Positions 39,276-47,742 of a stretch of 64,000 nt of DNA are shown here, in pieces (the first letter of the stretch is position 1; each line of letters begins with the position of its first letter). The notes under the pieces are model-generated. The model made no database searches, was not told the origin of the DNA, and was given only the letters and a program-made list of their open reading frames with translations. The position numbers and the translations under genes were made by a program. The DNA is from Maridesulfovibrio sp. (GTDB lineage: Bacteria; Desulfobacterota; Desulfovibrionia; Desulfovibrionales; Desulfovibrionaceae), in assembly GCF_963676065.1 (NCBI RefSeq), contig NZ_OY780933.1, forward strand, positions 3,388,122 through 3,452,121. The letters run 5' to 3'.

Positions 39276-40566
39276 AACGAAAAATCAATGTATCTGACTG
39301 CCCTCCATGGGGCAGAAGAAGTTCGGGACGGAATCCGCTACGGAGCAGATATTCGCCCATGGCGGCGTGCCAGCCTTTGGCAAGGTCGATTTCAAAAAAA
39401 ATGTTTCGGTATCCTGCGGATACAAGTGAAGCCACATGTTCGGATATATTTTCACCTATGTCCGCACCGTTCAGTTCCGGGTAAAGAAAGACTTCACTCA
39501 GCACAGGGGTAAAGCGCGCGCCTATAACAGAACTCGTATGAACGGTCTCACCAAGGTTGCTCACCGGACGCAGATCACGCAGCAATTCCAGCGACTCGTA
39601 ACAACTGCGCAGAAAATCGGCAAATCCTTCATGAGTCCAAGCTGTTGCACCGTAATCCTCCTGAAGCATTCTACCCCAGACAGAATGTATAACCGGGGCA
39701 GTTTCTCCCTCAAGCATATACGGAAGTTCTGCCAGCAGCTCAAAACCATAGTCGGCCAGCGGTTGCGTCGCCAGACTGCTGAATATATTTTTAGTTTTGG
39801 TCCGTCCCACGGCCTGCAGCATGGAATTGATCAATCCCCCGGCAACAGAGCCGTCAAAGGAAAAATCGTAGGGGCCGAAAAAAGTGACGCTCTGCTCAGA
39901 GCGCTTCTGCCAGAAAATGATTCCGCACAGACGTCCTGTCTCGTCGCGGGCTTCCATGGCATTGAGTTCTCCGGCCCGGACGAGGTCCGCAGCTTTGCCC
40001 GGACAGGCACACCACACCGGCACCACGTGAGGAGAATGTAGTGCGGAGATGGAACTGCAGGCTTCAAGCAACGCCCCCGAATCTTCAGTCACGGAAAACG
40101 TTATCTGCCCCTGCACCAGGAAGCTTTCTACCGGGAACAGATCAGGCTCAGGATATGTCTTGTCCACCCGCAGGGCAATCTCCATGCGTCTGCCCTCCAG
40201 CCCGACACGAAAACCGTCCGACATACGCGCGGCCAGCAACAAAGGCAGAGAGGTCCAATCCCGGTCATCCCCACACGAATCCGGGGAGAAAGCCAGATTC
40301 ATAGCCGAAAGGTCGACACCTTTCGAATCGAAAAAGACCCCGATCTCCACTCCGGTGCATATAGGCCTGAAGATTGCTTCTATTGCGTCAGTTTCAGCAG
40401 AGGCAAGATAGAGCAGCAGTTCTTCGGCACAGTGAACCAGACGCAAAGTTCTGGCGCTGTCCAGCCCGAAGACTCGGCCGCTATGCTCGGCAGCAGCCTG
40501 CATAAGTCCGGCCCAGGCTGCATCGGCAGGAAGATGAATACGAATGCACTGTGCGTCGGTGCTCAC
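39259..40566 (-). CDS. HATPase-like N-domain fused to GNAT-family C-domain
   Basis: A 435-residue protein. Residues 1-130 resemble RsbW/anti-sigma ATPase domains (LRLVHCAEELLLYLAS, then GVEIGVFFDSKGVDLS), but the nucleotide-binding boxes are degenerate. Residues ~150-260 include an N-acyltransferase-like stretch (AMEARDETGRLCGIIFWQ). The last ~75 residues (YRNIFFEIDLAKGWHAAMGE, SGFRPELLLPHGG) have the layout of the C-terminal module of the two GNAT paralogues. It overlaps the aminotransferase start. Likely a regulatory or accessory member of the same pathway; function unknown. Confidence 0.55.
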   Translation of the reverse strand: MSTDAQCIRIHLPADAAWAGLMQAAAEHSGRVFGLDSARTLRLVHCAEELLLYLASAETDAIEAIFRPICTGVEIGVFFDSKGVDLSAMNLAFSPDSCGDDRDWTSLPLLLAARMSDGFRVGLEGRRMEIALRVDKTYPEPDLFPVESFLVQGQITFSVTEDSGALLEACSSISALHSPHVVPVWCACPGKAADLVRAGELNAMEARDETGRLCGIIFWQKRSEQSVTFFGPYDFSFDGSVAGGLINSMLQAVGRTKTKNIFSSLATQPLADYGFELLAELPYMLEGETAPVIHSVWGRMLQEDYGATAWTHEGFADFLRSCYESLELLRDLRPVSNLGETVHTSSVIGARFTPVLSEVFLYPELNGADIGENISEHVASLVSAGYRNIFFEIDLAKGWHAAMGEYLLRSGFRPELLLPHGGQSDTLIFRYAAES

Positions 40567-40711
40567 AAAAATCCTCGCTAATAAATTTGATTAAATGGCG
40601 CAGTCCTGTCAGAAAAACTTTACAAAAGGTCCATCAAAACGATAATCGCAAGCAAAGATAAGTACTCTTGCATCCGCGAAACATCTAATACTATTATTTA
40701 GATCTGCAACT
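40567..40711. promoter_or_regulatory. Divergent promoter region
   Basis: The 145-base gap between the divergent 40566 and 40712 starts must hold both promoters. No clear boxes are visible. Confidence 0.35.
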
Positions 40712-41923
40712 ATGCTTCTTTTTTCCCGAAATGACAATTCCTTGTTGACCCCTGAGTTCTGCCTGCTCATGACGGTTACATTTCTGGCCTTCTGTAACAT
40801 TTCCCTGTTCTACGGGTTGAACGCATATCTTGAAACACAAGGTATTCCCTCATTCTGGCGTGGAGTTCTGCTGGGTCTGGAACCATTCACTGCCCTTGCA
40901 GTCAGACCGTTAATCAGTCCCTTTCTGACCGTACGCAACAGCATCTCCGTAGTCGCAGTCTCCCTGATAATCCTTATGGGCGCGTTGTGTTCCTATTCCG
41001 TAGCCGACACCATCTGGGCCTTGTCCTTGGTTCGGATCGCCCACGGATTGGGATTAGTACTGCTGATTTCGGCAATGGTAATACTGCTGGTGGCATCCAT
41101 TCCCCCCGCGCGGGCAGGTCAGGCATTCGGCGTATTTGCCATAGCAGGACTGCTGCCTTACGCAGTACTGCCACCGCTGGTGGAAAAACTTCTGCCCCTG
41201 GCCGGCAGTGAACCGCATGTCTACGCACTGTTCTCTCCGGCACTGCTTATAGCCATGCCCGTGCTCCCTTACCTGCGTAAACGCATTCTCAGTTCGGAAA
41301 ACAACAGAGGAACCTCACATAGCCGCCCTTCATTCTCCGAAATCAAAACGAATCTCCGCGCACCGGGAGTAGGACGCCTTCTGGCCGCCAATGGCCTGCT
41401 TTTCACCGCCACAACAGTAGTCTTCTTTTTCATGAAAGACCGGCTGACATTACTCGATACGCTTAATGCGGGACTTTTCTTCAGCGTTTCCACTGCCGCA
41501 ACCATCGGAGTACGGGTATTCTGCGGTAAACTAATGGACGGTATGAACCGCTTCACCATGCTGTTTGCCGTTATGCTGGCACTGGCGACAGTCATCGCTC
41601 TTTTCAGTTTCGCAGGAGAGGCCTCAGCACTTCTGTCTCTGGCCGGGGCCTATGGAATTTGCATGGGATTCGCCATTCCGCAGTTGAACGCGGCCATGTT
41701 CGAAATCTCCCCGCCGCAATTACGGGGATTCAATACCAACATGATGTTATTCACCATGGATGCAGGGTATGTATTCGGACCGTTACTGGCCGGTGGGCTA
41801 CTGGCAGCAGGAACATCAACGGCCCATCTGTTCGCATGGTTTGCGGTTTGCCCGCTGCTGGGAGGGATTCTGGCCGGCAGTATGCACCGCCGAAACTCAC
41901 ACAGATATAATCTCCCCGGATAA
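40712..41923 (+). CDS. MFS transporter, probable exporter
   Basis: A 403-residue membrane protein with 12 predicted helices in two halves joined by a basic loop near residue 190-215 (LRKRILSSENNRGTSHSRPS). The first-half pattern LVRIAHGLGLVLLISAM and second-half FCGKLMDGMNRFTML are typical of the major facilitator superfamily. The substrate cannot be inferred from sequence. It is divergent from the aminotransferase operon and converges on the molybdenum hydroxylase genes, so it probably exports the product or imports a precursor of this cluster. Confidence 0.85.
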   Translation: MLLFSRNDNSLLTPEFCLLMTVTFLAFCNISLFYGLNAYLETQGIPSFWRGVLLGLEPFTALAVRPLISPFLTVRNSISVVAVSLIILMGALCSYSVADTIWALSLVRIAHGLGLVLLISAMVILLVASIPPARAGQAFGVFAIAGLLPYAVLPPLVEKLLPLAGSEPHVYALFSPALLIAMPVLPYLRKRILSSENNRGTSHSRPSFSEIKTNLRAPGVGRLLAANGLLFTATTVVFFFMKDRLTLLDTLNAGLFFSVSTAATIGVRVFCGKLMDGMNRFTMLFAVMLALATVIALFSFAGEASALLSLAGAYGICMGFAIPQLNAAMFEISPPQLRGFNTNMMLFTMDAGYVFGPLLAGGLLAAGTSTAHLFAWFAVCPLLGGILAGSMHRRNSHRYNLPG

Positions 41924-41927
41924 AAAA

Positions 41928-42767
41928 CTAATCCGTCCCCTGCCCTGCCAACCTGAGCACCAGATTGGCAGCCACCTGCCGTCGATATTCTACGGAGGCG
42001 CGTATATCACTGATGGGCCGGACCGCATGCCTTACGCTTTCCCCTACTCTAATGAAAGTCTCCATGGTCGGCTCACGCCCCATGAGCAGGGCTTCGGCCT
42101 CGGGGCAACGGACGACTGTAGGTCCTACACTACCCCACGCCAAACGGGCCTCAGCGATGACTCCTTCCTCAATACGAAGCAGTGCAGCCAGACTGACAAC
42201 AGAAATGGCCAGAGCCTTACGCCGACCTACCTTTTCGAAATGCTGAATACAATTTTTCAGGGGCACGGGCACAGTCACGGCACCAAGCAACTCTCCCGGA
42301 ACAAGAGCCGTCCGACCGGGAGCGGTGATAAAATCGGCGATAGACATATGACGTTTTCCAGTAGAAGAATAAATCTCCACTTCCGCACCCAGCACATAGA
42401 GAGGCGGAAGGGAATCCGCTGCCGGAGACGCAGTACAGATGTTGCCGCCGAGTGTAGCCATGTTGCGCACAAGCGGGGATGCAAAAAACTTCAGAGCACT
42501 ATGCAGCAGAGGCAGTTGTTCCCGGACGGCCTCGTTTTTCAATAAGGCTGTCATGGTCGTTGCAGCCCCGATACGGATTCGGTCTTCCAGAATCCCGACG
42601 CCCATAATGTCCGCAACCTTCTCCAGACAGACAATGCAGCCCGGAGCTGGTGAACCGGCGCGCCGCTTCACCAGCAGGTCTGTCCCCCCGGCCATGACCT
42701 TTGCATCCGGGTTGGCCTGTAAAGAGTCCAAAGCTTCCTCTACTGTGACCGGGAATAGAATATTCAT
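41928..42767 (-). CDS. Molybdenum hydroxylase FAD subunit
   Basis: A 279-residue protein of the CoxM/XdhB family. The FAD-binding loops AGGTDLLVKRRAGS near residue 27-40 and LGGNIC (in RNMATLGGNICTASPAAD) at ~103-120 are intact. It carries electrons from the iron-sulfur subunit to NAD or another acceptor. It overlaps the preceding iron-sulfur gene by four bases (ATGA) and is the last of three genes in the operon. Confidence 0.93.
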   Translation of the reverse strand: MNILFPVTVEEALDSLQANPDAKVMAGGTDLLVKRRAGSPAPGCIVCLEKVADIMGVGILEDRIRIGAATTMTALLKNEAVREQLPLLHSALKFFASPLVRNMATLGGNICTASPAADSLPPLYVLGAEVEIYSSTGKRHMSIADFITAPGRTALVPGELLGAVTVPVPLKNCIQHFEKVGRRKALAISVVSLAALLRIEEGVIAEARLAWGSVGPTVVRCPEAEALLMGREPTMETFIRVGESVRHAVRPISDIRASVEYRRQVAANLVLRLAGQGTD

Positions 42768-43243
42768 CGCTGCACCTCACACTCTTTTTGCAGCCGTTTT
42801 GCAGCGTCTTCCACGGCGTCGATGATCTTATGATAGCCGGTACAGCGGCAGAGATTGCCGGAAAGGGCTTCGCGAATCTCCTCACGGCTGGGATCGGGAT
42901 GACGCTCAAGAAATTCGGCGGAGGTAACAGCCATGCCCGGTGTACAATAACCGCACTGTACCCCGCCAAGCTCCACCAAAGATCTCTGGACCGGATGCAC
43001 CCCGTCCTTATCCAATCCCTGCGCTGTGGTCACAGTGTGTCCTTCCAACTGGGCGGCCAGCATCAGGCAGGAAAGTCTGGTCACGCCATCGACCAGCACG
43101 GCACAGGCACCGCATTCCCCGGTACCGCAACCCTCCTTGGGGCCGGTCACTCCGCAGTGTTCCCGCAGGACATCCACAGCACGCAATCCGCCGTCCACTT
43201 CAAGGGTCCGGGATTCGCCGTCCAACACAAAAGATATGATCAT
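42764..43243 (-). CDS. Molybdenum hydroxylase [2Fe-2S] subunit
   Basis: A 159-residue protein of the CoxS/XdhC family. The plant-ferredoxin-type cluster is held by C39, C44, C47 and C59 (GCGTGECGACAVLVDG), and the second cluster by C97, C100, C132 and C134 (CGYCTPGM, GNLCRCTGY). It passes electrons from the molybdopterin centre to the FAD subunit. It overlaps both neighbours by four bases, so all three subunits are translated together. Confidence 0.96.
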   Translation of the reverse strand: MIISFVLDGESRTLEVDGGLRAVDVLREHCGVTGPKEGCGTGECGACAVLVDGVTRLSCLMLAAQLEGHTVTTAQGLDKDGVHPVQRSLVELGGVQCGYCTPGMAVTSAEFLERHPDPSREEIREALSGNLCRCTGYHKIIDAVEDAAKRLQKECEVQR

Positions 43244-45525
43244 AATTTTCCGCCTCCGAGCGCGGCCAGAATTCTTTCCGGAGTAAAAGAAGCTTCAGTC
43301 ATGGGCATCCCCGAGTGCAGCAGCGCAGAGGCTACAGCCGGAAGAGGACCGTTCATGCCCACTTCGCCTATACCCTTCATGCCGAAAGGACCGGACTGCT
43401 CTTCCGTATTCACCGCATGGGACTCGATATCGGGAAGATCTCCGGCTCCGGGGATGACGTAGGTACTCAGGTCCGTGGTCAACAAGCGTCCTTCATCTGA
43501 GACACAATCCTCCCAGAGAGCGAAACCCAACCCTTGAGCTACCGCGCCCTGCACCTGCTGTTCAAAATTCTGCGGGTTAAGCACCTGTCCTCCATCGGTG
43601 AAGGCCACGTAGTCGGATACGGACACAAGACCGGTAAGTTCATCCACCTGAATACGCACCAGATGGGCTGCATAGGGAAAAATCAAATGGGGGAAGCCGA
43701 GCCTGAAATTTTCACCGCCCTCAGGCATATCCTGCGTTACGGGCATCATCGCCTCCCCGATACAGAACCTGTCCTCGCGGTGAAGCATACCTGCCAGCGC
43801 GACCAAGGGAAATTTCCGCCCGGAAGCTGCATGGAAAACCGCACCGGACACAAGCTCAAGGTCCGCGACGTCATCGACCATCATAACCATAGCCGCCCGA
43901 TGCAGGAGTTTGTCCCGCATGGCTTTGCAAGCCTCGATCAATGCTTTGCCGTAGGTATATGTCGTTCGTCCGGCGGACGATGATCCTGAAGGATGGGTAC
44001 GATCAGTATCGGGCTGAACCAACTCCATCAGGGACTCATCCTGATTCAAAATTTCACAGGCCATCTGCACAAAGGTAGGACTGTTGCCCTGACCCATATC
44101 GCTAACGCCGTTGTATACCCTGAAGCGTCCCTCTTCGGTCATCCGAATTTTTGCCACAGCCGCATCAGCAAGCCCCCGACCATAGCCCATTCCATTATAT
44201 ATCGCGGCAATGCCCACACCCCGCCGGGTAAAAGAAGGAGCATTACGCACCCATTCATTCCGCGACAGCCAAAGAGGATGGTTTTGCAGTCCGGCCAGAC
44301 ATTCCACCATGCAGGTGGAACGGGCCATAGTCACACCTACTCCATTTTTATCCCCCTGACGGATGGCATTTTTGAGCCGCAATTCCAAGGGGTCCATACC
44401 GAGCCTTACAGCCAGACGATCCATCATGCCCTCAAAGGCAAAACAGACCTGAGCCACTCCAAAACCGCGAAACGCTCCGGCTACAGGATTATTGGTGTAG
44501 ATACATCGGCCGTTGGCCTCCAGATGCTCCACCCGATAAGGACCGCTGGCATGCTCCAGACCGAGAGCCATAATTTCCACCCCGAGGTGGGCATAGGCTC
44601 CAGTGTCGTAGTCCAGATCACAAATCAGGGCCCTCAGGGTTCCGTCCGCCCCGGCTCCGAGCCGGAAATGCATCCGTGCCGCATGCCGTTTGTATCCGGC
44701 AAGCATACTCTCCTCACGGCTCCACCACATTTTTACCGGACGTCCGCCAGCATGCATGGCGGCCAGAGCCAAAAGACATTGGACGGTGGCTCCGTCCTTA
44801 CCCCCGAACCCTCCACCGAGAAACGGGGCGGTGATGTGCAACCTGTTCGGCGGCAGTCCCAAAGCCCGTCCTATCTCGAATCGGTCACGAAAGGGAGCCT
44901 GAGTGGAGACGGTCATATGCAGAATGCCGTCCTCATCCATACGCGCCGTGCCGTTTTCGGTTTCCAGAAAACAATGTGCCTGCTGGGGAGTAAAAAAAGT
45001 TTCTTCGATGACTACATCACACAGGCTCAGGGCAGCCTGAGCATCACCCTTGCGCAAGGTGGCCTGCTTAAGAACGTTGCCTGTTTCAAGGTCATGAATC
45101 TGGAGTGCATCAGGCGCCAGAGCCTTATCCAATGTGTCCACAACAGGAAGGGGTTCAATATCAAGAACGATGGCCCGCAGTGCCTCGGCCAGAATCTCCT
45201 TCGTCTCGGCTACCACCAGAGCCACGGCATCACCTGCGTGGCGCACCTTGTCCATGCATAACACAGGCATATCCCAATAGATGAAACCCTGCCGATTTTC
45301 ACCGGGCACGTCCTCAGCGGTAAGAACCGCCACAACACCGGGTATCTTTCGGGCTGCCGAAGTATCCAAACTGCGAATTAGACCATGAGGTACTCCGGCA
45401 CGCAATGCTCCTGCCCAAACCATATTTTCAGGGTATTCATCCGAAGCAAATATCTCCCTGCCGAGAGCCTTAGCGGGAGCATCAAAACGAGGTGAGCGAG
45501 AGCCCAATTTATGCGCTGAGGACAT
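43240..45525 (-). CDS. Molybdenum hydroxylase large subunit
   Basis: A 761-residue molybdopterin-binding subunit of the xanthine dehydrogenase/aldehyde oxidase family. Characteristic segments are QAHCFLETENGTA, the FLGGGFGGKDG loop, AFRGFGVAQ, SDMGQGNSPTFVQMA and the terminal active-site region GIGEVGMNGPLPAVASAL, which carries the catalytic Glu (GEVG). It hydroxylates an aldehyde or N-heterocycle using water. The substrate is not clear: cluster context favours a pathway intermediate, while purine or nicotinate-type substrates remain possible. It is the first gene of the operon. Confidence 0.92.
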   Translation of the reverse strand: MSSAHKLGSRSPRFDAPAKALGREIFASDEYPENMVWAGALRAGVPHGLIRSLDTSAARKIPGVVAVLTAEDVPGENRQGFIYWDMPVLCMDKVRHAGDAVALVVAETKEILAEALRAIVLDIEPLPVVDTLDKALAPDALQIHDLETGNVLKQATLRKGDAQAALSLCDVVIEETFFTPQQAHCFLETENGTARMDEDGILHMTVSTQAPFRDRFEIGRALGLPPNRLHITAPFLGGGFGGKDGATVQCLLALAAMHAGGRPVKMWWSREESMLAGYKRHAARMHFRLGAGADGTLRALICDLDYDTGAYAHLGVEIMALGLEHASGPYRVEHLEANGRCIYTNNPVAGAFRGFGVAQVCFAFEGMMDRLAVRLGMDPLELRLKNAIRQGDKNGVGVTMARSTCMVECLAGLQNHPLWLSRNEWVRNAPSFTRRGVGIAAIYNGMGYGRGLADAAVAKIRMTEEGRFRVYNGVSDMGQGNSPTFVQMACEILNQDESLMELVQPDTDRTHPSGSSSAGRTTYTYGKALIEACKAMRDKLLHRAAMVMMVDDVADLELVSGAVFHAASGRKFPLVALAGMLHREDRFCIGEAMMPVTQDMPEGGENFRLGFPHLIFPYAAHLVRIQVDELTGLVSVSDYVAFTDGGQVLNPQNFEQQVQGAVAQGLGFALWEDCVSDEGRLLTTDLSTYVIPGAGDLPDIESHAVNTEEQSGPFGMKGIGEVGMNGPLPAVASALLHSGMPMTEASFTPERILAALGGGKL

Positions 45526-45745
45526 GAAACCTCCTAGTTAATTACCAGAAACGATGATATAGCCGTTAAGGTTTGTCAATTAAAGGAAAGCGAAGAAATC
45601 GACCATATCATAATAGAAACATTCACACGTATATGCTTGGACAAAAAGTACTTTTCCCAACAAATGAATCCCCTACGGGATCACCGTATTGTGAACTCTA
45701 AATCTTTCTATCTGTCTTCAGGACAGCATTAATAGGTATTTTTAC

Positions 45746-46336
45746 ATGACCAACAATATTATGGCGCTGGCTGAGAACAATCAACAGCGCGCCAAACGTG
45801 TTCTTGACGAAACGAAAATCTTGGAAATCTGGGCTGCTGCTGGGCTGCAAGCCGAATTGGTAGGCTCCGTACGTATGGGGCTTTTAATGCGCAATCCCGA
45901 TATCGACATGCATGTATACTGCAATCCTTTCTCCCTTACTGCCGGATTTGAAGCGATCTCACGCCTGGCCCTTAATCCGCGTATTCGCCGCATTGAATAT
46001 ACCAATCTTTTGGACGCTGAAGACCAGTGCATTGAATGGCATGCATGGTACGAAAACCCTGACGGGGAAACATGGCAGATCGATATGATACAAATTCATA
46101 TGGACTCTCCTTACGCCGGATACTTTGAGCGTGTTGCGGATGCCATCCGAGACAAACTGACCCCCGAAACCAAACAAATCATTCTGGAGATAAAATACGC
46201 TGTTCCCGACGGACAGAAAGTCATGGGGATCGAAATCTATCAGGCAGTACTCCGTGACGGAATCCGTAACTATGAGGAATTCATGGAGTGGAAAGAAAAA
46301 AATCCGCAACAGGAAATCATCACATGGATGCCATAA
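45746..46336 (+). CDS. Nucleotidyltransferase-fold protein
   Basis: A 196-residue cytoplasmic protein. The motif VGSVRMGLLMRNPDIDMHVY has the GS...DxD layout of the DNA polymerase beta-like nucleotidyltransferase fold, and a third carboxylate may sit in WQIDMIQIH. This suggests transfer of a nucleotide to a small molecule or protein. It converges on the acyltransferase gene and is divergent from the molybdenum hydroxylase operon. Its role in the cluster is unclear. No strong ribosome site is seen before the ATG, and an alternative ATG lies five codons in. Confidence 0.6.
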   Translation: MTNNIMALAENNQQRAKRVLDETKILEIWAAAGLQAELVGSVRMGLLMRNPDIDMHVYCNPFSLTAGFEAISRLALNPRIRRIEYTNLLDAEDQCIEWHAWYENPDGETWQIDMIQIHMDSPYAGYFERVADAIRDKLTPETKQIILEIKYAVPDGQKVMGIEIYQAVLRDGIRNYEEFMEWKEKNPQQEIITWMP

Positions 46337-46420
46337 TTACGCAGGATTAATTCCTTCAATCGGGGTCTTCAGCACTTCCCGGACTGTCCGGCATATAGAA
46401 GGCCCTGCTTATACTCATCC

Positions 46421-47440
46421 CTATTTCGGATAGAATCCGCGCAGACGGTTAAGGATTCCCTTGGCCCGATCCGAGTAAAGCTGCAACCGCTCCCACTCCG
46501 GTTCAACTGTCAACTTCTGGAGAAGCAGACCGTCATCATCAAACCAGCGGGGTATAAAGCCTACCGGGAAACAGCCGAGTCCAAGCAGGATTTCCGCAGC
46601 GGCCCCGCATTCCGGGACCCCCAAATTCAAAAACCACTGAATATTAACGCATCCCTTACGGCTACGGCTCGCGTCTTCTTCCATGGCCCGGACATAATCC
46701 ATGAAATCCATACCGGGGCGTACAACACTAACCCGCAAAACCCCGGCAAACTCAAAATATTCCACAGTCGCATCCGTGGCAGGTGCCACCAGATCGGCAT
46801 CGGCCGAAACCGTGACTCGTTTCGGTTCATACCCATCCATGAAGAAGGCTAAAGCATCCTCCAATCCTGCTGGCTCATGCACTATGCGCTGGACAGTTCC
46901 GCTTTCCCTGCTTTGATAGAGGCATGAAACACGGCCCTCGCCTTTGTCCGGCAGCAAATCCAGCTCAATGCCGGTCTCCATGAAACCATACAGAGAACTC
47001 AGATGCTGGGTGGCAATGGTATCACATACAGCTTCACCGTAGAGAGCAGGCACCTCTTTGGCCGGCCCCTCAATAAGTTCCTTGAACAGAAAAAAGAGCA
47101 TAAAGGAACTGCGGTAATGAGGGTGGATCATGCCCATCCCGCACTCCAGTAATCCTTTGAACGGAGCTGAAGAATGATACAGGGCCATATGCCCTGCTAT
47201 CGATCCATCTTCCAGAACGGCCACCATGGAACAGACATTGCCGCGCTCCTGCTCTGCACGGATGGCATCGGGAATGTAATAGGCATCAATGGGATAGGCA
47301 TCACCGTAAATAGTCAGGAACAGTCGGGCCAAACCTTCTGCATGCTCCGGTCGAAAAGGCACAACCTCGAATGGCAAATCCGGCAGAACCGGGTCTGGGA
47401 TTGCACGCAAGGTCTCGATAGCCTGATCTCTGCTGGACAT
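46421..47440 (-). CDS. GNAT-like acyltransferase, two-domain family (paralogue B)
   Basis: A 339-residue protein paralogous along its length to 36986-38035: GLARLFLTIYGDAYPIDAYY matches GIARLYYAVYGENFPVDHVY, both have EGG/ECG...HP.YR and (Y/F)G..VCD blocks, and both end in the same C-terminal module (GCFPVGFIPRWFDDDGLLLQ). The start lies one base after the acyl-carrier-protein stop with AAAGGGAAG as ribosome site, so carrier and enzyme are cotranslated. GNAT enzymes of the FeeM type take acyl groups from ACP to amino acids. That makes acyl-ACP a plausible donor here; the acceptor is unknown. Confidence 0.75.
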   Translation of the reverse strand: MSSRDQAIETLRAIPDPVLPDLPFEVVPFRPEHAEGLARLFLTIYGDAYPIDAYYIPDAIRAEQERGNVCSMVAVLEDGSIAGHMALYHSSAPFKGLLECGMGMIHPHYRSSFMLFFLFKELIEGPAKEVPALYGEAVCDTIATQHLSSLYGFMETGIELDLLPDKGEGRVSCLYQSRESGTVQRIVHEPAGLEDALAFFMDGYEPKRVTVSADADLVAPATDATVEYFEFAGVLRVSVVRPGMDFMDYVRAMEEDASRSRKGCVNIQWFLNLGVPECGAAAEILLGLGCFPVGFIPRWFDDDGLLLQKLTVEPEWERLQLYSDRAKGILNRLRGFYPK

Positions 47441-47441
47441 G

Positions 47442-47678
47442 TCACTTCCCTTTCGCGTTGATGAAGTTCACAATGTCATTAACAGTCCGCAGGGCAATAG
47501 TATCGGCAATGGTCAGTTCTATGGAGAACTCCCGCTGCAGAGCCACGGCCAGAGTGGTCAGTGCAAGCGAATCCACACCCTGAGTCAGCAGAGGCTTATC
47601 AGGATCTATCTTGTTCAAGGTTTCAGGGGGAACGACGGAGGCAAACAATTCTATGACATTGGCGACAGTTACAGACAT
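47442..47678 (-). CDS. Acyl carrier protein
   Basis: A 78-residue four-helix carrier protein. The phosphopantetheine attachment Ser37 lies in GVDSLALTTLA, the standard DSL motif, followed by an acidic second helix. It is separate from fatty-acid genes, so it is probably a dedicated carrier. It sits between an AMP ligase (64 bases upstream) and a GNAT-like transferase (one base downstream), which fits loading of an acid by the ligase and offloading by the transferase. Confidence 0.92.
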   Translation of the reverse strand: MSVTVANVIELFASVVPPETLNKIDPDKPLLTQGVDSLALTTLAVALQREFSIELTIADTIALRTVNDIVNFINAKGK

Positions 47679-47742
47679 GAAAAACTCCCTTTATCTATTA
47701 TGAATATACGAACTAAACCGGACGCGATATAAAATATCCAGC

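Noticed and set aside
43993-45261. 422-codon plus-strand ORF antisense to the molybdenum hydroxylase
   Set aside because: Low-complexity mirror of a high-GC gene; the minus-strand frame has the conserved catalytic motifs.
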